Assembly: GCA_964017125.1 (NCBI GenBank)
Contig: OZ024903.1
Location: 82,879,119 to 82,943,118 of the forward strand
Direction of reading: 5' to 3'
Origin: Flabesymbios commensalis
Taxonomy: Eukaryota; Annelida; Polychaeta; Terebellida; Flabelligeridae
DNA length: 64,000 nucleotides
The number at the start of each line of letters is the position of its first letter. Positions within the stretch are counted from its first letter, which is position 1. A program made the translations under genes and the position numbers. The notes beneath the pieces are model-generated. The model was given only the letters and a program-made list of their open reading frames with translations, searched no databases and was not told the DNA's origin. Shown piece after piece: positions 11,834 to 30,071 of the stretch.

Positions 11834-11874
11834 TCCTGATTACGGCATTAGTGACCAACTCGAGTCCCACATCT

Positions 11875-11965
11875 AGCACATTCTGACTCAATGGTGGACC
11901 ACTCTCTGCAACATTGGCCCAATGTTAAAGCATCATTAGGCCAAAGTCCTGTGGCCCACTGGGCA
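11875..11965. repeat. Relic of the short foldback family upstream of tubulin
   Basis: Contains AATGGTGGACCA and AACATTGGCCCAATGTT-type palindromic words and ends near CCCACTGGGCAG. It is a degraded copy of the palindromic family that is intact at 12040-12148. Confidence 0.5.
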
Positions 11966-12039
11966 GCCACTCTGAGCGTATTGCTCAATCACAGGGGATA
12001 ATCTGTACAGAAAGGTGTGTCGCTTGGTAACGATGGTCA

Positions 12040-12148
12040 CCCAGTAAACACGGCGCGTGCACCCTGTGCTGGTACAATGCTGGTCCTCTGTCTGCGACGC
12101 TGGCCCAGCATTGTACCAGCACAGGGTGCACGCGCCGTGTTTACTGGG
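12040..12148. mobile_element. Perfect 109-bp foldback element just upstream of the tubulin TATA box
   Basis: Arms 12040-12083 and 12105-12148 are perfect reverse complements over 44 bp, beginning CCCAGTAAACACGGCGCG, around a 21-bp loop. No mismatch was seen, unlike every other copy in the window, so this copy is recent or recently homogenised. It ends 20 bp before the TATA box at 12169, and so occupies the proximal promoter. No clear target duplication was seen. Confidence 0.85.
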
Positions 12149-12152
12149 AATA

Positions 12153-12283
12153 CACGTGTCACAGGGCGTATATAAAGCGGCATGACTCTAGTCTCCAGCA
12201 TTCTTCACTCAAGACTCATAAGTTGTCCACGAGGGAAAGATCACACACACCTCTTTTGCCATCCTCAACAACATCAACTCAAT
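12153..12283 (+). promoter_or_regulatory. Alpha-tubulin core promoter and 5' UTR
   Basis: A TATATAAA box lies at 12169-12176, with a CACGTG E-box at 12153-12158. Transcription would be expected to start about 30 bp further on, near 12199-12207 (CATTCTTCACTC). This gives a 5' UTR of about 80 nt before the ATG at 12284. The start site is inferred from TATA spacing. Confidence 0.7.
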
Positions 12284-17926
<5,643 letters not shown>

Positions 17927-18009
17927 AATTGTCTAAATTGTCGTTTTTCAAGCAATATTAGAGACTTTCACTCAACTGCGTAATAACTCTCTTCTACCGA
18001 TGAAAACCA

Positions 18010-18095
18010 TACATTGAACCAATGTTATTTAAATGTCTGCCCATTTTCTCTGATGCTGGCCCAGCATTAAAGCAACATTATTTCAATGTGAGGAA
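18010..18095. repeat. Short foldback family copy in the tubulin 3' UTR
   Basis: ATTGAACCAATGTTATTTAA and GCTGGCCCAGCATTAAAGC with a complementary AACATTATTTCAATG at the right. It lies between the stop codon and the polyadenylation signal, so it would be transcribed into the mRNA. Confidence 0.5.
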
Positions 18096-18133
18096 AATAC
18101 GTCTGCAGTCTTATGAAATGTTACATTACAAGC

Positions 18134-18139
18134 AATAAA
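18134..18139 (+). terminator. Likely tubulin polyadenylation signal
   Basis: AATAAA, about 210 bp past the stop codon; the first canonical signal downstream of the gene. Confidence 0.7.
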
Positions 18140-18844
18140 CCCTGTTACTACATGATATTCATTTGTTTATATTTTCAGTAATTTTTTTTTTTTTGCGGAC
18201 GTCTACCGACAATGTTTCGAAACTTGGCTCGTGCCGTATAAAAGATATAGTATGCCAACGAGATTTAGTACATGTCGCTATGTAGCATATATCAAAATTC
18301 TGCGTCATGTTAATGTTGACACATATACATATCCCAACCGAACAAATAAAAACTGCTTCTATTTTTTTCCACTGCCCATTAATGAAAAATCAAAGATGGC
18401 CGCCACTGGTATGCAAAAATATGTATCTGCTATAAACATAAAAACACAAAATCAATGTCATTTGTTGGAAAACGGCCATAATATAATATTTCGATAAAAA
18501 ATATAGATAATACTAAACAATGGATTAAATTGTATTACCCTTCGAGTCACATCATTATTTTGGCAATTTTTATGCAAACTATGATGTTAGCATAGGCCCT
18601 ACTCTTTTAAGTGTTTCTTTTACAAAATACCAAGTCTATATTATAGGGAAGCGTACGGTAGGGTATTTATGCCATATTACAGTTTTTTAGGTGCTACAAT
18701 AAAAGATAATTAATGACGTCACAAATGCGCGTTCTTTATACATTCTGTGTGACGTCATATGACGTCTCACCACACATAATACCCGTCCCATAGACTTACA
18801 TGTATTATGACCCATACACTCGGACCTCCCAGCACTCTTTTTAA
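18140..18844. other. Intergenic stretch downstream of tubulin, no gene seen
   Basis: AT-rich sequence with a poly-T run near 18183 and a cluster of TGACGTCA-like words at 18715-18770 (for example GTGACGTCATATGACGTC). The cluster ends in GTCTCACCACAC, the terminal motif of the GGTCTCACCAC elements nearby. No coding frame was recognised. Confidence 0.4.
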
Positions 18845-19268
18845 GTAGAAAAATGTAAATAAACCTATGTATTTTTTCAACCATCAGACTGTCCTCTTTC
18901 AATATCAAAAATAAAAAAAGGGTGTGAAAGGGATATAATTTTTTTTATTTGAGCCCATAATAACCTCTTGCGCCACTCTCCCCTGAGCGACCTCCGAAAA
19001 AATTGACCTTGTTTTTTAGAAGAGCCTTGCTACAGTCAGCGCAAGGACTTCCTGTTGGATCTTCCTGTTGGATCTATCTTCCATCATTTTGATGCTTTTG
19101 CTACACCAAATCATCACAGAATCGATTCAAATTGGTAGAAAAATGATATATCTAATATTTACCTCCGAGGCTGCTGCAAAGAGCCACATTTTTAAAAAAA
19201 AAGAGACTAACTTTCTCATTCTTAAACTTTATAATGATATGCGCGAATGAATTTGTGTGGTGAGACCA
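18845..19268 (-). repeat. Dispersed repeat with a GGTCTCACCACAC end
   Basis: About 420 bp that matches 35053-35470 in reverse orientation. Shared blocks include GATTTGGTGTAGCAAAAGC-like text near 19100, AACTTTCTCATTCTTAAAC and the end TGTGTGGTGAGACC. Two copies with inserted or deleted bases show an interspersed element. The end motif also occurs in the 1.1-kb satellite. Confidence 0.65.
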
Positions 19269-19816
19269 TGAAGACAAGCTATATTGACTTGTGCTTCACT
19301 ATAGGGCGTGTTACTCTCGTAGATTTGTAGCGAGATTTGGCGAGATACGCTACTTCCGGGTCCACTTGGCTCAGCCGGTAAAAACACGTGCTTTTTCCCA
19401 CTGTGATCATGCGTTCCTTATTAGAGCACGATAAACAATATATTTATATATGGCAGATTTTTTTTTGTAAATAATGTTAATTATAGATCAAAATAATAGC
19501 GGGTGTAGTATAACAGCTCAATATATCTGTGTTTATTTAGGCTGTGAAGTTGGTCCCTGAACCGGGTGATTGGCGTTGTTTACACTCGCCTACGACTGGA
19601 CACCCTTACATTCCCTGACTTCAACAGCCTGTCATGACTACAGGCCACGCCCATTTTTGTCATGTTATGGCTTGATCTACAGCACAGAATTTTCTACTCA
19701 CCCAGATAGTTGTCGTAAACTAACGACATAACTTGCAATTCTGGAGGGAACCATTTGTACCTAATAATCAGACCAGAAAAGTCTATGCCTCTATTGTAAT
19801 GTTATGGTCTCACCAC
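19256..19816. repeat. Segment bounded by inverted GGTGAGACCAT/ATGGTCTCACC motifs
   Basis: GGTGAGACCATG near 19259 and ATGGTCTCACCACCCTAA near 19804 face each other over about 560 bp. The right motif is the same as that repeated in each satellite unit, and the satellite begins 15 bp further on. This may be the ancestral or flanking version of the element from which the satellite grew. Confidence 0.5.
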
Positions 19817-19830
19817 CCTAAGTGAGCCGA

Positions 19831-22800
19831 GTATGGGTACAAATACATAGAAAAATACAGGAAATTTAATCCTTTGTAATGTCATTAACCATTTATCCCA
19901 ATTGATATACTATTTTTTTTCATAATTCTAAATAATAAATGGTCACCATGACTACCTATTGTGATTAAATAAGAGTAGGAACTGCAACTTCATCTAACCA
20001 CGTTTCCCGCAGTGCAAAATTACGGAAAAAGGGCTGACTTTCACAACATCAGTGCCTAATAAAAGAGCTCCCTAAGCAACATCATTCGATGTATTCGAAA
20101 AATTTAAAAAATATATTGATCAGAACAACTTGCTGTTCCATCCTTGTTTGAAAAAAATAAAACAAAAATAATTTAATTTTTATATATGGTCTCGCCACCC
20201 TAAATGAGCCGAAATCCAAGCGGGGTGGCTACTGACTAGAGAATCCCTACCCAAATTACTGCTTTAAATGGTTGTTTCCGCCTCTGGTGAATTAAAAAAA
20301 ATACAGGAATGTTGTAATTATGTGGATAAATTGTAAGCACACACTGTTTTCGCTATCTGTGATATGAGGTATAACTGTTATGTGAGATTTTCGGATGGAC
20401 ACATGCAGTGAGAAGGATTTGTGTCTTTTCTGGGAATGGGCGCAAGAATATTTCGGGAGATCTGGGCAAAACGAACCTTTTTACCAACATGGGAGCGTAA
20501 CTCAAAATGCAGGAAGTTAGCATACCATTTTCGAAGCAGTTTTTGAAAAAGGACAGCCTAAGCTTTATTATGGTGTGTAGCATAGGGGGGCAGCAGCTAG
20601 GGACGAAAGTGGTGATTTCGGCCCTTGGAATGTTGCATCATACATGCCTTTCAATGGGACTGGCATTTGGAGTGGTGAGACCATGTGTGTATAGGGCATT
20701 GAAGCAGGGTTAGGATTATATATTATAATGTTTCTGCTGTTGAATAGAAATAAAAAAAATTCAAACTGTGTTTAATTGTATTCTGATAGTCGATGCAACA
20801 AAATAGGCTGTGAAATTTCGAATAAAAGACATATAATTGATGGATGGATGTGACAACTGGAAGATAGGCCCAGGAGGGCGTGTTTTGGTTGGTAATTCGT
20901 AGATAACATGCTTTGTTTTGCTACTTTGACTTGTTGTATGGGTACAAATACATAGAAAAATACGGGAAGTTTAATCCTTTGTAATGTCATTAACCATTTA
21001 TCCCAATTGATATATTATTTTTTTTCATAATTCCAAATAATAAATGGTCACCATGACTACCTATTGTGATTAAATAAGAGTAGGAACTGCAACTTCATCT
21101 AACCACGTTTCCCGCAGTGCAAAATTACGGAAAAAGGGCTGACTTTCACAATATCAGTGCCTAATAAAAGAGCTCCCTAAGCAACATCATTCGATGTATT
21201 CGAAAAATTTAAAAAATATATTGATCAGAACAACTTGCTGTTCCATCCTTGTTTGAAAAAAAAAAAAAATAATAATTTAATTTTTATATATGGTCTCACC
21301 ACCCTAAATGAGCCGAAATCCAAGCGGGGTGGCTACTGACTAGAGAATCCCTACCCAAATTACTGCTTTAAATGGTTGTTTCCGCCTCTGGTGAATTAAA
21401 AAAAATACAGGAATGTTGTAATTATGTGGATAAATTGTAAGCACACACTGTTTTCGCTATCTGTGATATGAGGTATAACTGTTATGTGAGATTTTCGGAT
21501 GGACACATGCAGTGAGAAGGATTTGTGTCTTTTCTGGGAATGGGCGCAAGAATATTTCGGGAGATCTGGGCAAAACGAACCTTTTTACCAACATGGGAGC
21601 GTAACTCAAAATGCAGGAAGTTAGCATACCATTTTCGAAGCAGTTTTTGAAAAAGGACAGCCTAAGCTTTATTATGGTGTGTAGCATAGGGGGGCAGCAG
21701 CTAGGGACGAAAGTGGTGATTTCGGCCCTTGGAATGTTGCATTATACATGCCTTTCAATGGGACTGGCATTTGGAGTGGTGAGACCATGTGTGTATAGGG
21801 CATTGAAGCAGGGTTAGGATTATATATTATAATGTTTCTGCTGTTGAATAGAAATAAAAAAAATTCAAACTGTGTTTAATTGTATTCTGATAGTCGATGC
21901 AACAAAATAGGCTGTGAAATTTCGAATAAAAGACATATAATTGATGGATGGATGTGACAACTGCAAGATAGGCCCAGGAGGGCGTGTTTTGGTTGGTAAT
22001 TCGTAGATAACATGCTTTGTTTTGCTACTTTGACTTGTTGTATGGGTACAAATACATAGAAAAATACGGGAAGTTTAATCCTTTGTAATGTCATTAACCA
22101 TTTATCCCAATTGATATATTTTTTTTTTCATAATTCCAAATAATAAATGGTCACCATGACTACCTATTGTGATTAAATAAGAGTAGGAACTGCAACTTCA
22201 TCTAACCACGTTTCCCGCAGTGCAAAATTACGGAAAAAGGGCTGACTTTCACAATATCAGTGCCTAATAAAAGAGCTCCCTAAGCAACATCATTCGATGT
22301 ATTCGAAAAATTTAAAAAATATATTGATCAGAACAACTTGCTGTTCCATCCTTGTTTGAAAAAAAAAAAAATAATAATTTAATTTTTATATATGGTCTCA
22401 CCACCCTAAATGAGCCGAAATCCAAGCGGGGTGGCTACTGACTAGAGAATCCCTACCCAAATTACTGCTTTAAATGGTTGTTTCCGCCTCTGGTGAATTA
22501 AAAAAAATACAGGAATGTTGTAATTATGTGGATAAATTGTAAGCACACACTGTTTTCGCTATCTGTGATATGAGGTATAACTGTTATGTGAGATTTTCGG
22601 ATGGACACATGCAGTGAGAAGGATTTGTGTCTTTTCTGGGAATGGGCACAAGAATATTTCGGGAGATCTGGGCAAAACGAACCTTTTTACCAACATGGGA
22701 GCGTAACTCAAAACGCAGGAAGTTAGCATACCATTTTCGAAGCAGTTTTTGAAAAAGGACAGCTTAAGCTTTATTATGGTGTGTAGCATAGGGGGGGGGG

Positions 22801-25800
22801 GGCAGCAGCTATGGACGAAAGTGGTGATTTCGGCCCTTGGAATGTTGGCATTATACATGCCTTTCAATGGGACTGGCATTTGGGGTGGAGAGACCATGTG
22901 TGTATAGGGCATTGAAGCAGGGTTAGGATTATATATTATAATGTTTCTGCTGTTGAAAAGAAATAAAAAGTATTCGAACTGTGTTTAATTGTATTCTGAT
23001 AGTCGATGCAACAAAATAGGCTGTAAAATTTCGAATAAAAGGCATATAATTGATGGATGGATGTGACAACTGGAAGATAGGCCCAGGAGGGCGTGTTTTG
23101 GTTGGTAATTCGTAGATAATAACATGCTTTGTTTTGCTACTTTGACTTGTTGTATGGGTACAAATACATAGAAAAATTCGGGAAGTTTAATCCTTTGTAA
23201 TGTCATCAACCATTTATCCCAATTGATAAAATTTTTTTTTTCATAATTCTAAATAATAAATGATCACCATGACTACCTATTGTGATTAAATAAGAGTAGG
23301 AACTGCAACTTCATCTAACCACGTTTCCCGCAGTGCAAAATTACGGAAAAAGGGCTGACTTTCACAATATCAGTGCCTAATAAAAGAGCCCCCTAAGCAA
23401 CATCATTCGATGTATTCGAAAAATTTAAAAAATATATTGATCAGAACAACTTGCTGTTCCATCCTTGTTTGAAAAAAATAAAACAAAAATAATTTAATTT
23501 TTATATATGGTCTCACCACCCTAAATGAGCCGAAATCCAAGTGGGGTGGCTACTGACTAGAGAATCCCTACCCAAATTACTGCTTTAAATGGTTGTTTCC
23601 GCCTCTGGTGAATTAAAAAAAATACAGGAGTGTTGTAATTATGTGGATAAATTGTAAGCACACACTGTTTTCGCTATCTGTGATATGAGGTATAACTGTT
23701 ATGTGAGATTTTCGGATGGACACATGCAGTGAGAAGGATTTGTGTCTTTTCTGGGAATGGGCACAAGAATATTTCGGGAGATCTGGGCAAAACGGACCTT
23801 TTTACCAACATGGGAGCGTAACTCAAAACGCAGGAAGTTAGCATACCATTTTCGAAGCAGTTTTTGAAAAAGGACAGCTTAAGCTTTATTATGGTGTGTA
23901 GCATAGGGGGGGGGGCAGCAGCTATGGACGAAAGTGGTGATTTCGGCCCTTGGAATGTTGGCATTATACATGCCTTTCAATGGGACTGGCATTTGGGGTG
24001 GAGAGACCATGTGTGTATAGGGCATTGAAGCAGGGTTAGGATTATATATTATAATGTTTCTGCTGTTGAAAAGAAATAAAAAGTATTCGAACTGTGTTTA
24101 ATTGTATTCTGATAGTCGATGCAACAAAATAGGCTGTAAAATTTCGAATAAAAGGCATATAATTGATGGATGGATGTGACAACTGGAAGATAGGCCCAGG
24201 AGGGCGTGTTTTGGTTGGTAATTCGTAGATAATAACATGCTTTGTTTTGCTACTTTGACTTGTTGTATGGGTACAAATACATAGAAAAATTCGGGAAGTT
24301 TAATCCTTTGTAATGTCATCAACCATTTATCCCAATTGATAAAAAATTTTTTTTCATAATTCTAAATAATAAATGATCACCATGACTACCTATTGTGATT
24401 AAATAAGAGTAGGAACTGCAACTTCATCTAACCACGTTTCCCGCAGTGCAAAATTACGGAAAAAGGGCTGACTTTCACAATATCAGTGCCTAATAAAAGA
24501 GCCCCCTAAGCAACATCATTCGATGTATTCGAAAAATTTAAAAAATATATTGATCAGAACAACTTGCTGTTCCATCCTTGTTTGAAAAAAATAAAACAAA
24601 AATAATTTAATTTTTATATATGGTCTCACCACCCTAAATGAGCCGAAATCCAAGTGGGGTGGCTACTGACTAGAGAATCCCTACCCAAATTACTGCTTTA
24701 AATGGTTGTTTCCGCCTCTGGTGAATTAAAAAAAATACAGGAATGTTGTAATTATGTGGATAAATTGTAAGCACACACTGTTTTCGCTATCTGTGATATG
24801 AGGTATAACTGTTATGTGAGATTTTCGGATGGACACATGCAGTGAGAAGGATTTGTGTCTTTTCTGGGAATGGGCGCAAGAATATTTCGGGAGATCTGGG
24901 CAAAACGAACCTTTTTACCAACATGGGAGCGTAACTCAAAATGCAGGAAGTTAGCATACCATTTTCGAAGCAGTTTTTGAAAAAGGACAGCCTAAGCTTT
25001 ATTATGGTGTGTAGCATAGGGGGGCAGCAGCTAGGGACGAAAGTGGTGATTTCGGCCCTTGGAATGTTGCATTATACATGCCTTTTAATGGGACTGGCAT
25101 TTGGGGTGGAGAGACCATGTGTGTATAGGGCATTGAAGCAGGGTTAGGATTATATATTATAATGTTTCTGCTGTTGAAAAGAAATAAAAAGTATTCGAAC
25201 TGTGTTTAATTGTATTCTGATAGTCGATGCAACAAAATAGGCTGTAAAATTTCGAATAAAAGGCATATAATTGATGGATGGATGTGACAACTGGAAGATA
25301 GGCCCAGGAGGGCGTGTTTTGGTTGGTAATTCGTAGATAATAACATGCTTTGTTTTGCTACTTTGACTTGTTGTATGGGTACAAATACATAGAAAAATTC
25401 GGGAAGTTTAATCCTTTGTAATGTTATCAACCATTTATCCCAATTGATAAAATTTTTTTTTTCATAATTCTAAATAATAAATGATCACCATGACTACCTA
25501 TTGTGATTAAATAAGAGTAGGAACTGCAACTTCATCTAACCACGTTTCCCGCAGTGCAAAATTACGGAAAAAGGGCTGACTTTCACAATATCAGTGCCTA
25601 ATAAAAGAGCCCCCTAAGCAACATCATTCGATGTATTCGAAAAATTTAAAAAATATATTGATCAGAACAACTTGCTGTTCCATCCTTGTTTGAAAAAAAT
25701 AAAACAAAAATAATTTAATTTTTATATATGGTCTCACCACCCTAAATGAGCCGAAATCCAAGTGGGGTGGCTACTGACTAGAGAATCCCTACCCAAATTA

Positions 25801-28800
25801 CTGCTTTAAATGGCTGTTTCCGCCTCTGGTGAATTAAAAAAAATACAGGAATGTTGTAATTATGTGGATCAATTGTAAGCACACACTGTTTCCGCTATCT
25901 GTGATATGAGGTATAACTGTTATGTGAGATTTTCGGATGGACACATGCAGTGAGAAGGATTTGTGTCTTTTCTGGGAATGGGCGCAAGAATATTTCGGGA
26001 GATCTGGGCAAAACGAACCTTTTTACCAACATGGGAGCGTAACTCAAAACGCAGGAAGTTAGCATACCATTTTCGCAGCAGTTTTTGAAAAAGGACAGCT
26101 TAAGCTTTATTATGGTGTGTAGCATAGGGGGGGGCAGCAGCTAGGGACGAAAGTGGTGATTTCGGCCCTTGGAATGTTGGCATTATACATGCCTTCCAAT
26201 GGGACTGGCATTTGGGGTGGTGAGACCATGTGTGTATAGGGCATTGAAGCAGGGTTAGGATTATATATTATAATGTTTCTGCTGTTGAATAGAAATAAAA
26301 AGTATTCAAACTGTGTTTAATTGTATTCTGATAGTCGATGCAACAAAATAGGCTGTAAAATTTCGAATAAAAGACATATAATTGATGGATGGATGTGACA
26401 ACTGGAAGACAGGTACATCTGTCCCCCAGGAGAATTCGAAAACCGCTTGCAGGCTCCTGTATCGCCGGTCAAACTGTAGGATGCTGACCCAGGTGTACGA
26501 TTCAGCCAAGCTTGTCAGCATAGCCATGTACGCTTGATACAGAAGTACACCATGTACATTGAGCTTGTTGCTCTGTATCAATCTCGCCATTATTTTTAAA
26601 CTGGCTCCTGTCCACTGCAAAGGCGTTACCTTTTCTAGGGGTGTTGCAATATCTGCAGTCATTCTGTTGTCATCGTCTATCCTTATTACGTCTATCACTC
26701 TCTTCCGTCTATCCTCCAAATTGTCTACAATATCCAGGTATTCTTTCCGACCTGGTACCGCTAGATGTACCTCCGGTCCTACCCCCGTCCAGTACCTGTT
26801 GAGCTGTGTGCGTACCTCTGGCCTGAAACACTGCTGTTTAGCACAGAGATGACGCATGAGGAGAGAAGCAGGCAGTCCATCGCTTGTCAGGCCCTGACAC
26901 AGGTCCTGTAGGGCCGCTTGTGTAACGTTGGCAGACATAGCATCCACAGGGATACCTGTGCCCACCGCCAGATTCTCTCCCCCACGGGGGCAGTCCAGGA
27001 TTGTCATATTAAATAATAATTGTGATCAAATATTCAAAAAGAGCTGGAATCCGGTAGCCCAACACATGGCGTGCCGCGATCAGGGCCGCCATGCTCACTG
27101 CTCACGGACTACAAGACGCTGTCCCAGCGTGCAGTGCTCTGATAAAGTAAGAGGTTCCCGCCAAAACGGTTGCTATATCCACCCTGCATATAGTTACAGA
27201 TCCCGGTCACCCCCGGGATAGCCACATAAATAATAGGCATCTGGGAATTGAGATCCCTATACCATACGCCCCAGGCCACCATACCGTGTACACGGTATTA
27301 TCAGGACAGGGGGATTCCTGCACTACGTGACCTTAGCTTGGGAATCCCCGACCCGTCAGTAGCGTAGATTAAAACCTAGGTTAATGATATTAACCTATTG
27401 AAAATACATAGAAAAATTCAGGAAGTTTAATCCTTTGTAATGTCATCAACCATTTATCCCAATTGATCTATTATTTTTTTTCATAATTCTAAATAATAAA
27501 TGGTCACCATGACTACCTATTGTGATTAAATAAGAGTAGGAACTTCAACTTCATCTAACCACGTTTCCCGCAGTGCAAAATTACGGAAAAAGGGCTGACT
27601 TTCACAATATCATTGCCTAATAAAAGAGCTCCCTAAGCAACATCATTCGATGTATTCGAAAAATTAAAAAAATATATTGATCAGAACAACTTGCTGTTCC
27701 ATCCTTGTTTGAAAAAAATAAAACAAAAATAATTTAATTTTTATATATGGTCTCACCACCCTAAATGAGCCGAAATCCAAGCGGGGTGGCTACTGACTAG
27801 AGAATCCCCACCCAAATTACTGCTTTAAATGGTTGTTTCCGCCTCTGGTGAATTAAAAAAAATACAGGAATGTTGTAATTATGTGGATAAATTGTAAGCA
27901 CACACTGTTTTCGCTATCTGTGATATGAGGTATAACTGTTATGTGAGATTTTCGGATGGACACATGCAGTGAGAAGGATTTGTGTCTTCACAGGGAATGG
28001 GCGCAAGAATATTTTGGGAGATCTGGGCAAAACGGACCTTTTTACCAACATGGGAGCGTAACTCAAAACGCAGGAAGTTAGCATACCATTTTCGAAGCAG
28101 TTTTTGAAAAAGGACAGCTTAAGCTTTATTATGGTGTGTAGCATAGGGGGGGGGGGGGGCAGCAGCTAGGGACGAAAGTGGTGATTTCGGCCCTTGGAAT
28201 GTTGGCATTATACATGCCTTTCAATGGGACTGGCATTTGGGGTGGTGAGACCATGTGTGTATAGGGCATTGAAGCAGGGTTAGGATTATATATTTTAATG
28301 TTTCTGCTGTTGAATAGAAATAAAAAGTATTCAAACTGTGTTTAATTGTATTCTGATAGTCGATGCAACAAAATAGGCTGGAAAATTTCGAATAAAAGAC
28401 ATTTAATTGATGGATGGATGTGACAACTGGAAGACAGGCCCAGGAGAGCGTGTTTTGGTTGGTAATTCGTAGATAACATGCTTTGTTTTGCTACTTTGAC
28501 TTGTTGTATGGGTACAAATACATAGAAAAATTCGGGAAGTTTAATCCTTTGTAATGTCATCAACCATTTATCCCAATTGATATATTATTTTTTTTCATAA
28601 TTCTAAATAATAAATGGTCCCCATGACTACCTACTGTGATTAAATAAGAGTAGGAACTGCAACTTCATCTAACCACGTTTCCCGCAGTGCAAAATTAAGG
28701 AAAAAAGGGCTGACTTTCACAATATCAGTGCCTAATAAAAGAGCTCCCTAAGCAACATCATTCGATGTATTCGAAAAATTTAAAAAATATATTGATCAGA

Positions 28801-30071
28801 ACAACTTGCTGTTCCATCCTTGTTTGAAAAAAAAAAAATAATAATAATTAAATTTTTATATATGGTCTCACCACCCTAAATGAGACGAAATCCAAGCGGA
28901 GTGGCTACTGACTATAGAATCCCTACCCAAATTACTGCTTTAAATGGTTGTTTCCGCCTCTGGTGAATTAAAAAAATACAGGAATGTTGTAATTATGTGG
29001 ATAAATTGTAAGCACACACTGTTTTCGCTATCTGTGATATGAGGTATAACTGTTATGTGAGATTTTCGGATGGACACATCAATGAGAAGGATTTGTGTCT
29101 TTTCTGGGAATGGGCGCAAGAATATTTTGGGAGATCTGGGCAAAACGGACCTTTTTACCAACATGGGAGCGTAACTCAAAACGCAGGAAGTTAGCCTACC
29201 ATTTTCGAAGCAGTTTTTGAAAAAGGACAGCTTAAGCTTTATTATGGTGTGTAACATAGGAGGGGGGGGGGGGCAGCAGCTATGGACGAAAGTGGTCATT
29301 TCGGCCATTGGAATGTTGGCATTATACATGCCTTTCAATGGGACTGGCATTTCGGGTGGTGAGACCATGTGTGTATAGGGCATTGAAGCAGGGTTAGGAT
29401 TATATATTATAATGTTTCTGCTGTTGAATAGAAATAAAAAGTATTCGAACTGTGTTTAATTGTATTCTGATAGTCGATGCAACAAAATAGGCTGTAAAAT
29501 TTCGAATAAAAGACATATAATTGATGGATGGATGTGACAACTGGAAGATAGGCCCAGGAGGGCGTGTTTTGGTTGGTAATTCGTAGATAACATGCTTTGT
29601 ATTGCTACTTTGACTTGTTGTATGGGTACAAATACATAGAAAAATTCGGGAAGTTTAATCCTTTGTAATGTCATCAACCATTTATCCCAATTGATATATT
29701 ATTTTTTTTCATAATTCTAAATAATAAATGGTCACCATGACTACCTATTGTGATTAAATAAGAGTAGGAACTGCAACTTCATCTAACCACGTTTCCCGCA
29801 GTGCAAAATTACGGAAAAAGGGCTGACTTTTACAATATCAGTGCCTAATAAAAGAGCTCCCTAAGCAACATCATTCGATGTATTCGAAAAATTTAAATAT
29901 ATTGATCAGAACAACTTGCTGTTCCATCCTTGTTTGAAAAAAATAAAACAAAAATAATTTAATTTTTATATATGGTCTCACCACCCTAAATGAGCCGAAA
30001 TCCAAGCGGGGTGGCTACTGACTAGAGAATCACTACCCAAATTACTGCTTTAAATGGTTGTTTCCGCCTCT
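19831..30071 (+). repeat. 1.1-kb tandem satellite array, left part (about 8.4 units)
   Basis: The landmark CAAATACATAGAAAAAT recurs at 19840, 20945, 22049, 23161, 24274 and 25382, then, beyond an interruption, at about 27401, 28515 and 29629. Spacings are 1104-1114 bp. Copies are highly similar; 23161-25382 share an extra AAT next to AACATGCTT, a subfamily mark. Each unit holds an inverted pair (ATATGGTCTCACCACCC and GGGGTGGTGAGACC) about 490 bp apart, a poly-G run of variable length and a poly-A/T run. Frames of 68-119 codons repeat with the unit but look incidental. The array ends inside a unit at TTTCCGCCTCT. Confidence 0.95.
26417..27402 (-). mobile_element. 1-kb fossil fragment with a Gag-like frame, interrupting the satellite
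   Basis: Non-satellite sequence replaces about 105 bp of one unit. A minus-strand frame (26306-27007, its last part running into satellite) encodes protein-like sequence. It includes YTWVSILQFDRRYRSLQA and an FSWGTD motif, which resemble the W..YD..FR pattern in N-terminal proteins of tyrosine-recombinase (DIRS-like) retroelements. That resemblance is from memory and weak. The fragment is incomplete, with no terminal repeats, and is treated as a fossil of uncertain family. It is more GC-rich than the satellite. Confidence 0.4.
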
